From: Aporrectodea caliginosa
Taxonomy: Eukaryota > Annelida > Clitellata > Crassiclitellata > Lumbricidae
Length of the DNA stretch: 64,000 bases
Reading direction: 5' to 3'
NCBI GenBank assembly: GCA_020284085.1
Contig: JACEVL010000807.1
Span: 1,467,001-1,531,000 of the forward strand
Positions 12,145 to 21,700 of this stretch are shown one piece after another. Made by a program: the position numbers and the translations under genes. How positions within the stretch are numbered: the stretch's first letter is position 1; each line of letters begins with the position of its first letter. The notes beneath the pieces were generated by a model, which had not been told where the DNA came from, ran no database searches, and saw only the letters and a list, made by a program, of their open reading frames with translations.

Positions 12145-13714
12145 TTAAGGTATCTTGATAAGGACAATTTGCTACCGACTTTTCAATCTGGAGTTTCGTA
12201 AGGGCCACTTCACGGAGACCCTGTTAGTTCGCCTCCTCTCTGATATCTATGGGGCTATTGATAGGTCACAGGTCATCCTCTTAGCATTATTTGCTGTCAG
12301 CACGGTCGTTTGACACCGTCGATCACGATATCATTCTTAGGCGCCTATATCTACCCCGTTTGGCCTTTCTGGTAACTTTCTTGACTGGATTGTTTCCTAC
12401 CTCCATCACCGTTCCTTCTCTGCGGTCTACGTGTCTACTAGGACTCCATGTGTTCCTGTCCCGTTTGGCCTGCCCCAGGAATCTGTGCTGGGCCCTCTTC
12501 TCTAATTATATTATTTATACTGCTGATACTGGTCCTCTCCTGGCCTCTTGCTGAGCCTTGCTCTGTGCTGAACCAATCTTATGCGGGTGACCTGCAGGCG
12601 TTTTTGCACTGTCCTGCGTCAGCAGCCATTACCGAAGCCCGGGCCATGAACCGGGCAATGGAGGCTCTCGAGGCCTGGATGTCCTCCAATCGCCTGCGGC
12701 TAAACTCATCTAAGACCCAGTTCATTTGGCTTGGCACGCGCCAGCAGCTCGCCAAAATTGATTTGAAGGCCCTTGCCCAGGAGTTCCCGCAGATTACTTT
12801 CTCACAGTGGCAAAGAAATTAATTAATTGATAAATCCAGGCAGGCTATCAACTTTATAAAATAAAATTATAGGCGTGTATGTAATGAGATCGACGATCGT
12901 CATGAAAACTGCAATCTCTTAGAGAAAATAACATATCCAAAATTAAGTGGCCAAGGGCAGCATTTTGGGCCGTCGCCCCGGGCGGCATTTCAGCTCCGAC
13001 GCTCCGTACGCCATTGCTTTCTCATCCTTTGTCCGGGACCCTGGTGTCACATTAGATCAAGAACTAACGTTCACGCGGCATATCAGCCTGCTATGCCGCG
13101 ATTGTGTATACCACTATACCAGCTGCGTCAGCTTAGAGAGGTCTTCCGTTCCTTAACCTTTAATGCTGCCTTAATGCTTATCCACTTCTTTGTTGTTTCC
13201 CGTCTTGATTATTGCAGCGCCCTCTGCGTGGGTTTTCCGGCGACTCGGGTTGGGTGCTTGGTTCGGGTCTTACGCTCGGCGGCACGCTATATTGGTTGCA
13301 TCCCAAGATTCCGCCATGTTACTGACTATATGCGGGATGTCTTGCATTGGCTTCCTTTCCCACAGTGGATCGCTTACCGGATCTCTTCCTTGGTCTGGCG
13401 CTGATGTGGTCTCTGTTTATCTACAGGAGCACCACCCTCAGCATCCAGCACCGTGGTTCTCCTCGCTCTTCTAGGCAGGCTGAGGTTCTTGTCTCCCGGT
13501 CGCGGACTTCTATTCTGCAGCGCCGTGCTTTTTCTGTTGCTGGCCTGCAATCTGGAATGGGCTTCCTTTGGCACTACGCCTAATGCCGAGAGCCCTTCAG
13601 ATCACGTTCTATTCTAACTTCAACACTGTTCGGACTTCGGAGTTGGGTCGGGTGCGCTCCTAAGTAGATAATCTTGAAGGGGCGCTATGTAAATCTCTGT
13701 AATGAATGAATGAA
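12145..13714 (+). pseudogene. Degenerate LINE reverse transcriptase (CR1/L2-like), nested in the hAT element
   Basis: Broken frames align with the intact LINE at 60358-62113. They include LLPTFQSG, LLSDIYGAIDRSQV near 12230, SSNRLRLNSSKTQFIWLGTR (about 12685-12745), FVRDPGVTLDQELTFTRHIS (13027-13086), DYMRDVLHWLPFPQWIAYR (about 13324-13380) and ILQRRAF near 13510. It is 5' truncated, with several frameshifts and stops. It ends with GAAGGGGCGCTATGTAAAT and a TGAA repeat tail. The catalytic block is decayed. A 212-bp MITE splits it at 12805-13016. Confidence 0.85.
12805..13016. mobile_element. 212-bp hAT MITE inserted in the LINE relic
   Basis: Begins CAGTGGCA and ends GCCATTG; the inverted ends are CAGTGGC and CAATGGC. 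It is flanked by CTTTCTCA at 12797-12804 and 13017-13024, a perfect 8-bp duplication. Removing it restores continuity of the LINE between the ITFS segment and the FVRDPG segment. Interior 12950-13000 has a GGGCAGCATTTTGGG...GGGCGGCATTT motif, often seen in hAT derivatives. Non-coding. Confidence 0.88.
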
Positions 13715-14116
13715 TCATAATTTGCCAAAGAGCTGATGTAAAATGTTATTTACTTTTAACCAAAAAGATTGTCTCCAAAATGGACCATTACAAACCAACA
13801 AATAAATTTATTTTCTTATGCTTTAGTTAATTGCTTTGATGAGTCTGTCTGTTTCTAGTCTACGTTAGTTGCTGGGACTTTGCAGCTGAACCCATTTTAA
13901 AAATCAAATTATGAAATTATATTATAATTTTCCAAAGAACTTATGTAAAATGTTATTACTTTGAATCAAAAGTTGGTCTCCAAAATGCACCATTACAAAC
14001 CCCTAAATGAAAATTTTTCTTACCCTGGGGAGAGGGCACAGCCCCCTCCCCAGACCCCTCCCCTCAGAGTTCTTCAAAAGTGCGTAATTTTATGGAAGAC
14101 CTAGTTACGCCACTGA

Positions 14117-14341
14117 CAGACACGGTGGTATAGAGTGATGCCCGGACGCAGCGTCTTCCACCATCTGCGAGGGACTGCATGCTGGTGTGCATGATTCGTG
14201 TGTTGCGAGCGTCGTCGCCCGTCTCTGCTCCTTTTCTTCGATGCTACGTGTAGTCCAGGAACTCCGAGGAGGTCGAACTCGGTTCTCTGCAGTTCGGATA
14301 CCGTCAATTGGGCTGACGTGTCTGCGGGGCTCACCATGCAT
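14117..14341 (-). other. GC-rich stretch with two overlapping open frames, uncertain
   Basis: Two minus-strand frames of 78 codons overlap here, and composition is richer in G+C than its surroundings. If the hAT element at 11562-14115 and one target duplicate are removed, the frame starting at 14337 runs on through RRWWKTLRPGITLYHRVC into the left flank for about 90 codons. No family recognised. It could be a chance frame in GC-rich DNA. Confidence 0.2.
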
Positions 14342-14549
14342 TGGGGACGCTCTTCTATAGTTATCTGAGCAATATTATTAGTTTAATTAATTTTTGTCTT
14401 AATGACTTCAACATCATGCAGTACAAATAAACAAATAGTTTGGCGAAGGAGGCGCTCTTGCGAGGTAGGCCTATACGTAAAACGCGCTGTGGTAAGTATA
14501 GTAGCCTAAGTATAGTGTTTTAGTGAGGTTCTTGTAATGCGCTATATAA

Positions 14550-14640
14550 ATGGCCATGTATACATACATGCATGCATACATATATACATACATACATACA
14601 TACATGCATATGGACTATACATACATGATAGGCAGAGGCG
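14550..14640. repeat. (TACA)n/(CATA)n microsatellite
   Basis: Degenerate TACATACATGCA array; all frames through it are artefacts. The adjacent 14641-15000 is non-coding and carries C-rich blocks (CCCCCCATG near 14745) like those in transposon ends. Confidence 0.7.
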
Positions 14641-15113
14641 AAAATCTATACATAACTTTGGGGGGACAGAGTACCTACGAGGGTCGGATTTTGGGGGGGA
14701 CAGCAGGGCTTTACAAACATGGGGGACTGTCCCCCTCATACCCCCCCATGATTTACGCCACTGATGATAGGGCCTACATCATACAGGCATAATAACAATG
14801 CATGTTATGCATCCGGTCTATATTGACTATTACAATAAACTTGAGTTTCAACATTAGATTACATACATTGCATACATTGGCACTATTCGTCTTATTGTTA
14901 AATCGAGACCTGAGCAGGTCAGTTGTGTTTAGGCCCTCGCGAGATAGCATCTGCACGTCATTGTTTGCTTAACTAGGCGTAACCCGAACACGTGTCCAAC
15001 CAATTTCACCCTTAATTAAGTCGCCCCGCCGGGGTCCGGTCACCAGGGCGTCAAAAGCCACTCAATTTGCCCCTCCGAAATCGGTCAAGCCCCGTTTCTC
15101 TCCCCTTCCGCAG

Positions 15114-15341
15114 ACTGGACAAAATGACCTCTGGTCTGACGCTAACGCCGGCTGGCGAGAGTGCACTCAGGGTGCCGCCGTTCAATATGGCACCGATGAG
15201 GACGGACCGACCGGCAGGCGGGCGGGCGGGCCGGCCCAGGACCTGACGCCGTTGCCATCGGAGGAGCAGAGGGGGAGTGCGGAGCCGTCGTCGCCGCGAG
15301 TGCCACTATGCATGGTGCCATTACCATCCAGCGGACAATGA
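15114..15341 (+). CDS. Candidate terminal exon of an unknown gene
   Basis: A strong acceptor (TTTCTCTCCCCTTCCGCAG, pyrimidine tract at 15094-15113) precedes an open frame of 75 codons that ends with TGA at 15339-15341. The peptide starts TGQNDLWSDANAGWRECTQG and is then rich in Gly, Pro, Ser and Glu. The segment is far more GC-rich than the surrounding DNA, as are the Gsx exons. No domain is recognisable and no upstream exon was found, so it is a splice-site plus composition call. It might instead be a CpG-island-like promoter segment. Confidence 0.3.
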   Translation, partial: TGQNDLWSDANAGWRECTQGAAVQYGTDEDGPTGRRAGGPAQDLTPLPSEEQRGSAEPSSPRVPLCMVPLPSSGQ

Positions 15342-15382
15342 AATTCGCGACATAGATGGAATAATCTTTTTTACAGAATTAC

Positions 15383-15384
15383 AT

Positions 15385-15473
<89 letters not shown>

Positions 15474-15532
15474 AAGACAGACAGAAAGACACACACACAC
15501 ACACACACACACAGACACAGACATACACACAG
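15383..15532. repeat. Compound (TA)n/(GACA)n/(CA)n microsatellite
   Basis: Runs of TA, then GACA/GAAA, then CA. The three long frames across it (up to 147 codons) are artefacts of the repeats. The following 15540-16290 shows no gene. Confidence 0.9.
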
Positions 15533-16289
15533 ACAGAGGCAGTGAGAGAAATCTGAAATCTGACTTATCATGGAGTAGGCTGACGTGCGGCGTCAAGTTG
15601 AGCGACGTCGCAATCATTATGCAAACGACTCATTCGGACGACGTAATTTTCGTCAAGATTTATTTAAGACAGATGGATGAATACGCAACATTTTTGTGTT
15701 CAAAATTGAAGTTGGATTGATGGAATTAATTTTTACTGTAAATAGAAGCTGGATAGACCGAGAAATTAAGTTTCGATTCAATGATTTTTAAAATTCTATA
15801 TAAATAAGTGCAGACCTGTGATAATACGCTATGCCGCTATAATTACAAGTGATCATTGTCGTTTAAACAACGTTGACACCAATTATTAGGCTCAACGTAT
15901 AGTAAGTCTACAATTCAACTTGCAATGAGGTGATAACAATAGAATTTATTGCAACGATCGCGTGTTGGATTAACGGGCTATGTATCAAGTCGTGAATAGG
16001 CTATAGCCTATACCCGGACGATCTGTTTGCTCAAGCGAGACCGTCTGCAGTGTACATAATCGACTTCATCAATAGACCGACCTATTGTCGCAAGTCAGCC
16101 TCAGTTTATATACGGTCAACAGGTTTAACCCGCAGCTGACTATGTGCAGTTATTATAAGGCCCATGCAGAGGCGACCTTTGAAGTCTTTGACAATTTTGT
16201 GATATATGCGAGGACAAAAGTGCCGACCCTTAGGCCTACTCATAAATGACATCTTTTTCACGGAAGTGACCATGCATCATGTATATTTT

Positions 16290-16741
16290 GTCGGAATTCG
16301 CCGCCTCTTGAAAAGTGCCGCTGCATAGGCCTATATAGGCAGCCGCCTATAGCCTACCTAAAGCCGGAGTCACGAAATAGAGTATTCCCCATACATGAGT
16401 ATCCCCCTTAGCGAAATGGAGTATTCGGTTTAGTTTGCATTTTTGGCGCTTTCTAAGTGTATTCACTCGTACTCTTTGAATTTATTGTACACATAAAATA
16501 TTTTAAGTTGCGTATCTTTAGTTTGTACGTCGACCTGAAATTAATTTAGGCCTAGGCCTACTTCGTTTTTGGTGATTTTGACCGGATTGTCGTCGAGGCT
16601 ATCGTGATGCGTATGATGATGGGGGATAGAATGGTTTATCCCCCGGATACTCTAAACCGGTTTATTCCATCCGGGGGATAAATTCATACATCCCCCCGGA
16701 TAGTCTTGGGACGGATACTCTATTTCGTGATACCGGCACTG
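16290..16741 (+). mobile_element. hAT-like 3' end interrupted by a palindromic MITE
   Basis: The order GCCGC...GGCAGCCGCCTATAGCC...CCTAAAGCCGG|CACTG, with the MITE at 16368-16732 excised, matches the uninterrupted copy at 63180-63250. Both therefore represent the right terminus of one family. The left end was not located. Confidence 0.55.
16368..16732. mobile_element. 365-bp MITE with terminal inverted repeats
   Basis: The left terminus AGTCACGAAATAGAGTAT and the right terminus (minus strand) TATCACGAAATAGAGTAT match at 16 of 18 bases. CCGG at 16364-16367 and 16733-16736 flanks it and is present once in the related sequence at 63230-63250, giving a 4-bp target duplication. The interior holds a second palindrome around GGGGGATA and TATCCCCC. 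Confidence 0.75.
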
Positions 16742-16799
16742 ATAGCAAACTTGCCTATATAAAGCACTATCACATTTGCAACTTGCAAGATACCGTGTA

Positions 16800-17990
16800 T
16801 ACAAGAAGTCCTAATTAACAAACCAGGGTCGCATTAAGGCTAGGGCGGGCCCGGGTGCTGTGATTAGTATACCTTCGAAATGCTCCCCTCTGACGACCAC
16901 CGGTCCACCACGCACATATTTATCAAATGCGGACTCCTCAAAACTGCGGAACAGGGTGCTGCAACGCCCTTAGCACACCCCTGGCCCCCACTAAACTCGG
17001 GCCTGTTAACAACTAGGGCCTATAGGCGAGTGATTAGGTTGTCTTCCGGGCGCATGCAGAAGCAAATAGGCCTACGTATACGTCGGCACTCGGCATGCCA
17101 GCAAGGTGTTCAAAAACCTGAATTTTATCAGGCTTAAAACGAATGGAAAAATAAAACTTAGACCTAGACGATCATTTGTGTGGCAAACCACGCAAATGGA
17201 CGGAATTCAGACATCCGCCTGCCAGTCTTTGTCTCTGCTAAATGATATGGACCGAGTCTCTTAATTGACACGCTTTACTCTTCTCTCGACGCGTATTGAC
17301 AGCCTAGGAAACTATAGAGCAGTCTGGGCATTAAGAAGAAGGCGTTGACGCCATGATAACACGTTGTCAGAATCAGCTTAAAAACGAACCTAAACCGAAC
17401 CGCGAGGATAATTATCTGATCGCCTATATTCATGCGACCCGAACGCAACAATAGGAGGCGTAGTGGGGCTGGATATGTGGCTCATCTGCCTTTGTCGTTC
17501 AGTCCCGTTTTTCTGGTTTTAATTACTGACGAACAGAATAACACGTCTATTCCGCACACATCCGCCTATCCATTGAGCTCAAAACTACCATTCGGACGAG
17601 TCACGTATACACGCGTGACACCTTCATCGACAATAAACTTGGGGAAACGTTAGGCCTATAACCCCCAATGCAAAAAGAGTGGTCTGCACATTGCGGCATT
17701 TCATGACTGCATGATGCATGGCACGCCTCATACACGATTATTTTTATTTTGCACTAAAAGCGCAGTGAGTGTCAGTTTCCTCTCTAATTAGACAATTTCG
17801 AATGTCTGCAAGAGACTTGCTAAGTGCCGCAGTAACACCAGTAATCGCTTATTGTCTCGAAACGTGGCATGCAGACACCATCGGAACACTTCAACTATCA
17901 GTAAGCTTACACATGCTTTCGCCTTTACAATATTCACTTCAACAGTCAGCCGCATAGCCAATCACTTTTACTGCCCTTCATGCATCCGGT
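16800..17990. other. No gene seen
   Basis: Frames at 16880-17137, 17432-17653 and 17769-17957 have no recognisable domain, no splice-supported continuation and biased or random composition. Confidence 0.4.
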
Positions 17991-18004
17991 ATAGGCTGTA
18001 AAGC

Positions 18005-18130
18005 TGGCTAATCTTCCTATCGACAGTGTACGATCAATGTACTCATTCTAGCTGAGTTGGCTATAGGCGACAAGTGAAGACGAAATCTCGAAAAAATTCT
18101 GCCCTGCCAGGGATTTGACCCCCAACTAGA
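18005..18130 (-). mobile_element. tRNA-derived SINE (family C), truncated
   Basis: Carries GACAGTGTACGATCAATGTACTCATTCTAGCTGAGTTGGCTA and AATTCTGCCCTGCCAGGGATTTGA in fragments, shared with copies at 43022, 52462 and 57530. The tRNA-like head, complete at 43205 on the minus strand, is cut off here at about 18130 by a GC-rich insertion. Confidence 0.65.
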
Positions 18131-18255
18131 GCCCTGCGCCGGCCGCGCCGCGCCGTCGCCGCCGACTTTTCTTGCGCGCCGCCGCCGCCGATTTTTGTGG
18201 ATCGGCGCGCCGCCGCCGCCGCCGCCGATAATTTCTCGGCGCGCCGCCGATGCCA
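18131..18255. repeat. GC-rich (GCCGCC) dispersed element, copy 1
   Basis: About 125 bp of almost pure G/C with CGCCGCGCCG, TCGGCGCGCCGCCGCC and CTCGGCGCGCCGCCG, interrupted by short AT spacers (GATTTTTGTGG, AATTTCT). A second copy with the same block order lies at 21520-21625. Both sit against SINE family C sequence. Confidence 0.65.
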
Positions 18256-18337
18256 CGCTGATTTGTTTAATTGTTTCGTTACATATTTCAAGTCTTGCAT
18301 GATTTCTTGATAAATTGTGTCTTCAGTGGGTAAAAGA

Positions 18338-18645
18338 ATTAGACACAGACAGACAGACAGTCAGAGACAGACAGAGAGACACAAAGAAACAGACACAGAC
18401 AGACACAGACAGATAGACAGACAGAGAAAGACAGATAGACAGACACAAAGAGACAGACAGAGACAGGCAGATAGACAGACACACAGAGACAGATAGACAT
18501 ACAGAGACAGAGACAGACAGGCACAGATAGGCAGACAACAGACATATGATAGGATGGATGGATGGATGTATGAACGGATGGATGGATTAATGGATGTATG
18601 GGTGGATAGATGTATGGATGGATAGATGGATGGGCAGATTGAATG
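18338..18645. repeat. (GACA)n and (GGAT)n microsatellite cluster
   Basis: GACA/GACAGA repeats to about 18540, then GGAT/GATG repeats to about 18640. Frames reading Cys/Leu/Ser/Val repeats (up to 112 codons) are artefacts. Confidence 0.9.
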
Positions 18646-18659
18646 ACAGATAAATTGAA

Positions 18660-18960
18660 TTGTTATTGTAATTGTAATTGAACATTTATATAGCGCCACT
18701 CAGAGATTCAGTGGCGCTCCCGATCCAGGGCTCTAACAAATAAGATAGTCTTCAGGTGTTTCGGAAACAGGGATAGACATGCTGAGGTGCTCAAGACGCA
18801 ATTCATGCGGAAGATGGTTCCAACTAGAGGGGTCGACATGTGCAAATTAAGCTTCTGGATTGAGTACTTGCACCACGCATGCGAAGGACAGCCAGAAGGC
18901 CTATAGCGGCCGAGCGACCAGGGAGTTTAGAGACCGACTTACATAGTCATAAGGTCTGAA
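18660..18960 (-). mobile_element. SINE/LINE 3' tail, minus orientation
   Basis: AATTGAACATTTATATAGCG followed by CCACTCAGAGATTCAGTGGC and GCTCCCGAT is the minus-strand form of the common 'GGGAGCGCC...GGCGCTATATAAATGTTC' ending. Related copies are near 38215, 41320 and 53230. The body is non-coding. Confidence 0.5.
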
Positions 18961-19079
18961 GGTATGAAGGAGCTACCTCGAGTAGAGAGAGGGAGAGTTG
19001 CGCAAAAGTGTTAGAATTTGAACTGAATGCGTAATAGATGCATGGATAGGAATGAGAGAAGGCCGAAACGGTCCTCCGT

Positions 19080-19260
19080 CTTACATACACACTACATATA
19101 TACATATATACAATTATACACACATGCATACAAACATACATGCACACATACATGTACAAACATACATAAATACATACATATATATACATGCATAAATGCA
19201 TACATGCATAATTACTTACTTACTTACTTACTTACTAGCTTGCTTGCTTGCTTACACACT
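19080..19260. repeat. (TACA)n and (CTTA)n microsatellite
   Basis: TACA/CATA repeats followed by ACTT/GCTT repeats. Open frames across it are artefacts. Confidence 0.85.
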
Positions 19261-19275
19261 ATCACACGTAGGCCT

Positions 19276-19640
19276 ACAGGCCCGGATTTAGGAATGGTCA
19301 CCATGTGCCAGTGCACAGGGGCCCCACCACATAGGGGCCTCCACCACAAAGGCAAGACACAATTTATCACAAATATCTAAAACTAAGAAACAGTTAAAAG
19401 GTCAGAAGTTAGTTGGTGTTGGGCGAGTAGACGGAGTAGTCATGTGAAATTAGTGAAACTTTGCATGTTTTTTTCTTCGCAAATTCGGTCACTGCAGATC
19501 CTCAAAGTTGATAACACGCAGAATGTCAGCTTCTATGCTCATCAGAGTGAGGTGGTCAACGTGTCCCTCATCTGGTGTCGAATCTAGTGATACTGAGTAA
19601 TAGCTTGATTCTTTGATACGTGAAGCTGCGGTGCACAGGG
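19276..19640 (-). pseudogene. Internally deleted hAT transposase relic
   Basis: The minus-strand frame 19620-19489 reads SYYSVSLDSTPDEGHVDHLT, the conserved D-S-T-P-D region of ZMYM/hAT transposases. It runs directly into MSIEADILRVINFEDLQ then a stop, which looks like the protein's C-terminal tail. The several hundred residues normally between these parts are missing, so this is an internal-deletion derivative. A hAT-like terminus CAGGCCCGGATTTAGG starts at 19276; the opposite end was not found. Confidence 0.65.
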
Positions 19641-21119
19641 GCATCCACCTAAGTTAATACAGCCCTTGCACACATTAATACGGGTCGGCACACATACATG
19701 AACACCCAAAGTTTATGTATACGTTTAATAATATTTCAGGTTACACTGCCAGTTGTGGCTTGGCCCAGTGGCCTACACTAAAGGCATGCCGTTCAAAGAC
19801 CGCGCTAAGTTGGGCTTCTAATCTCTGCATAGTAGAAATATGCGGTGGAGAAATTGGACTTTGACATCCTGCCGACTGATGACCCTGCCGCTGACCTCTT
19901 CCCTGCCGACTTCGAGCCCCTGTGCTGCATCTGTCTGTAGTGTCAGGCCGATAAACCCAGCCCTCGGTCGCTGCAGCTATACAGAGCTACGGAGGAGCCT
20001 AAGATTATATATAGATAAAATTATAAACTAAACAACCCAGCATAACTTTTCAGAAAATTCCAAGGTCCTCCGTATTCCTACCATTCGTCATAGGCTGGCG
20101 TGCCACAAATGACATAGGTTGGCTACCACCGGTCTAAGTCATCGTTATCGTGAATAGCCTACTGATAGATAATTACAGTATTCTAGTGAAATGCCACGAG
20201 AAAAGCGAATTGCGAAGTTACAATGCTTCGAAGTTTGCTGCAACAATGTTGGTACGTGGGGACAAATGGAAGAGCCACTGCAGGGAAAAACATGGTTTCA
20301 AATACAAAAGGTAGGCAGCCTACTGTATTATTCAGCTTAATACAAGGTGCCAAAATAGACATGACTCACTGTAAACTTATGGGCGTTTCTCCTAGTTTTA
20401 TTCTATTATTGTATGTCGTGTGAGGGTTATTGTCATCCAATCTTTTCCCCAGACTCCAGTCAATTATTTGTTTTGGCCAAGTCTCTTTGGTGTATGGCAT
20501 GTAGGCCTACTGCTGATGTGAATTTAGGTGCGAATTACTAGTATTACACAGACAACTATAACATTACTGTCTGTAGCAGATGTTGTTTGCACAGTGGTAG
20601 TATTGTGCTCGCAGTTTTCATTTTCAATCACTTATTGCTAAGTAAAAATGTTTCTTTAAATTTTAAATCAGTTTATTCTGTTTCACACATTTTAAGTGAA
20701 ACACTTGCCAAAGTTCCGTGCATACCGTATCTGCAACGTAAATTCAAAACATTGCTAACACCGAACCTTTCTAAAGCCAATGAGAGCATTGGATGAACTG
20801 TCATCTTTTAAAAATCTGTCGTGTCTAATGAAGATTCTCGCTACTAATTAAAAACAGACTGCGTAGTACAATGCTGGATGACTGGTTCTCTGCACTGACA
20901 ATATTGGCAAGTCAGCGTGACATTGTAGACGGTTTAAACACGGATGAATCATTGAACGATTTGCACTGTTTTCTGATAAACTGCAGAAGAACCTCAAGTA
21001 ACCGTCCATAGTACAACGCCTATCACATAATCTACAGACAGTTACAGTGGCTGCAGGAAGGGGAGCGGGGCGAGTTGCTCCAGTGACTTTGGGGGGGGAT
21101 AGACGCCCTGCAATTCTGT

Positions 21120-21275
21120 CAATGGCTGCAACCAGAGCGCCATCGGAAAGAATTTTCTCTGTTGCAGGTCTTGCAGCCATTGCGAAGCGAAGTTCCCTCG
21201 CACCGTCGTCTGCTCACAAGATTGTATTCATTCACGAAAACTCTCATTTTGTGGCAATTTCGACACAAACACCCT
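21120..21275 (+). pseudogene. hAT transposase dimerisation-domain relic
   Basis: The plus-strand frame reads ATRAPSERIFSVAGLAAIAK followed by RSSLAPSSAHKIVFI. It matches the hAT C-terminal dimerisation signature 'A.SAPSER.FS.AG......R..L.......VFL'. Upstream coding sequence is decayed and no termini were located. The region 19700-21100 contains only this element's probable debris and no gene I can support. Confidence 0.75.
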
Positions 21276-21519
21276 GAGTTCATTAACTGCTATTGGCACT
21301 TATACTGGAAACCCCAAATGCAAACAATATCACGTTGCTTAGTAATTAAGCCTACATGGCTTAGTAGCCTTTTGCTCTTGTAGCCTTTTGCTATTGAACC
21401 TCTAGTCTCAGAATAATTGTCTTGCATGACAATAGAGAAAAATAAATTGTTGGACATGCTTATCTTTATAATGTAAATTCTTTGCTGAACAACTTTTAAA
21501 ACAAGTAGGCCTATGCGCC

Positions 21520-21700
21520 GTTAGACCACTGCGCCGACCACGCCGCGCCGCCGCCGCCGCCGATTTTTTCGGGTCGGCGGCGCGCGCCGCCGCCGACCAA
21601 AATGACCGGCGCGCCGCCGCTGGCACTATGACGTCAGCGCAGAGCTCTGCCCCCAACCTCTGTACTGACAGTCCAGCACGCTAGCCACTACACAAGGCCT
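21520..21700. repeat. GC-rich dispersed element, copy 2, joined to a SINE head fragment
   Basis: CGCCGCGCCGCCGCC, GGGTCGGCGGCGCGC and CCGGCGCGCCGCCG repeat the block order of 18131-18255. It is followed at about 21655-21695 by GACAGTCCAGCACGCTAGCC, the minus-strand tRNA-like A-box part of SINE family C. Confidence 0.6.

Larger units (their letters stand above)
11562..14115. mobile_element. hAT-type DNA transposon carrying nested insertions
   Basis: The left end is CAGACGCGTAACTAG at 11562. The right end, read on the minus strand from 14115, is CAGTGGCGTAACTAG, so 13 of 15 terminal positions match. Flanks are ACAGACAC at 11554-11561 and ACAGACAC at 14116-14123, a perfect 8-bp target duplication, the hallmark size for hAT elements. 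The 2554-bp body has no intact transposase. It contains a LINE relic (about 12145-13714) and, within that, a 212-bp MITE. At its right side a ~200-bp block is directly duplicated: CAAAGAGCTGATGTAAAATG at 13727 and the diverged CAAAGAACTTATGTAAAATG at 13932. The near-perfect ends and the decayed LINE give a relative order: hAT element first, then LINE, then MITE. Confidence 0.85.
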
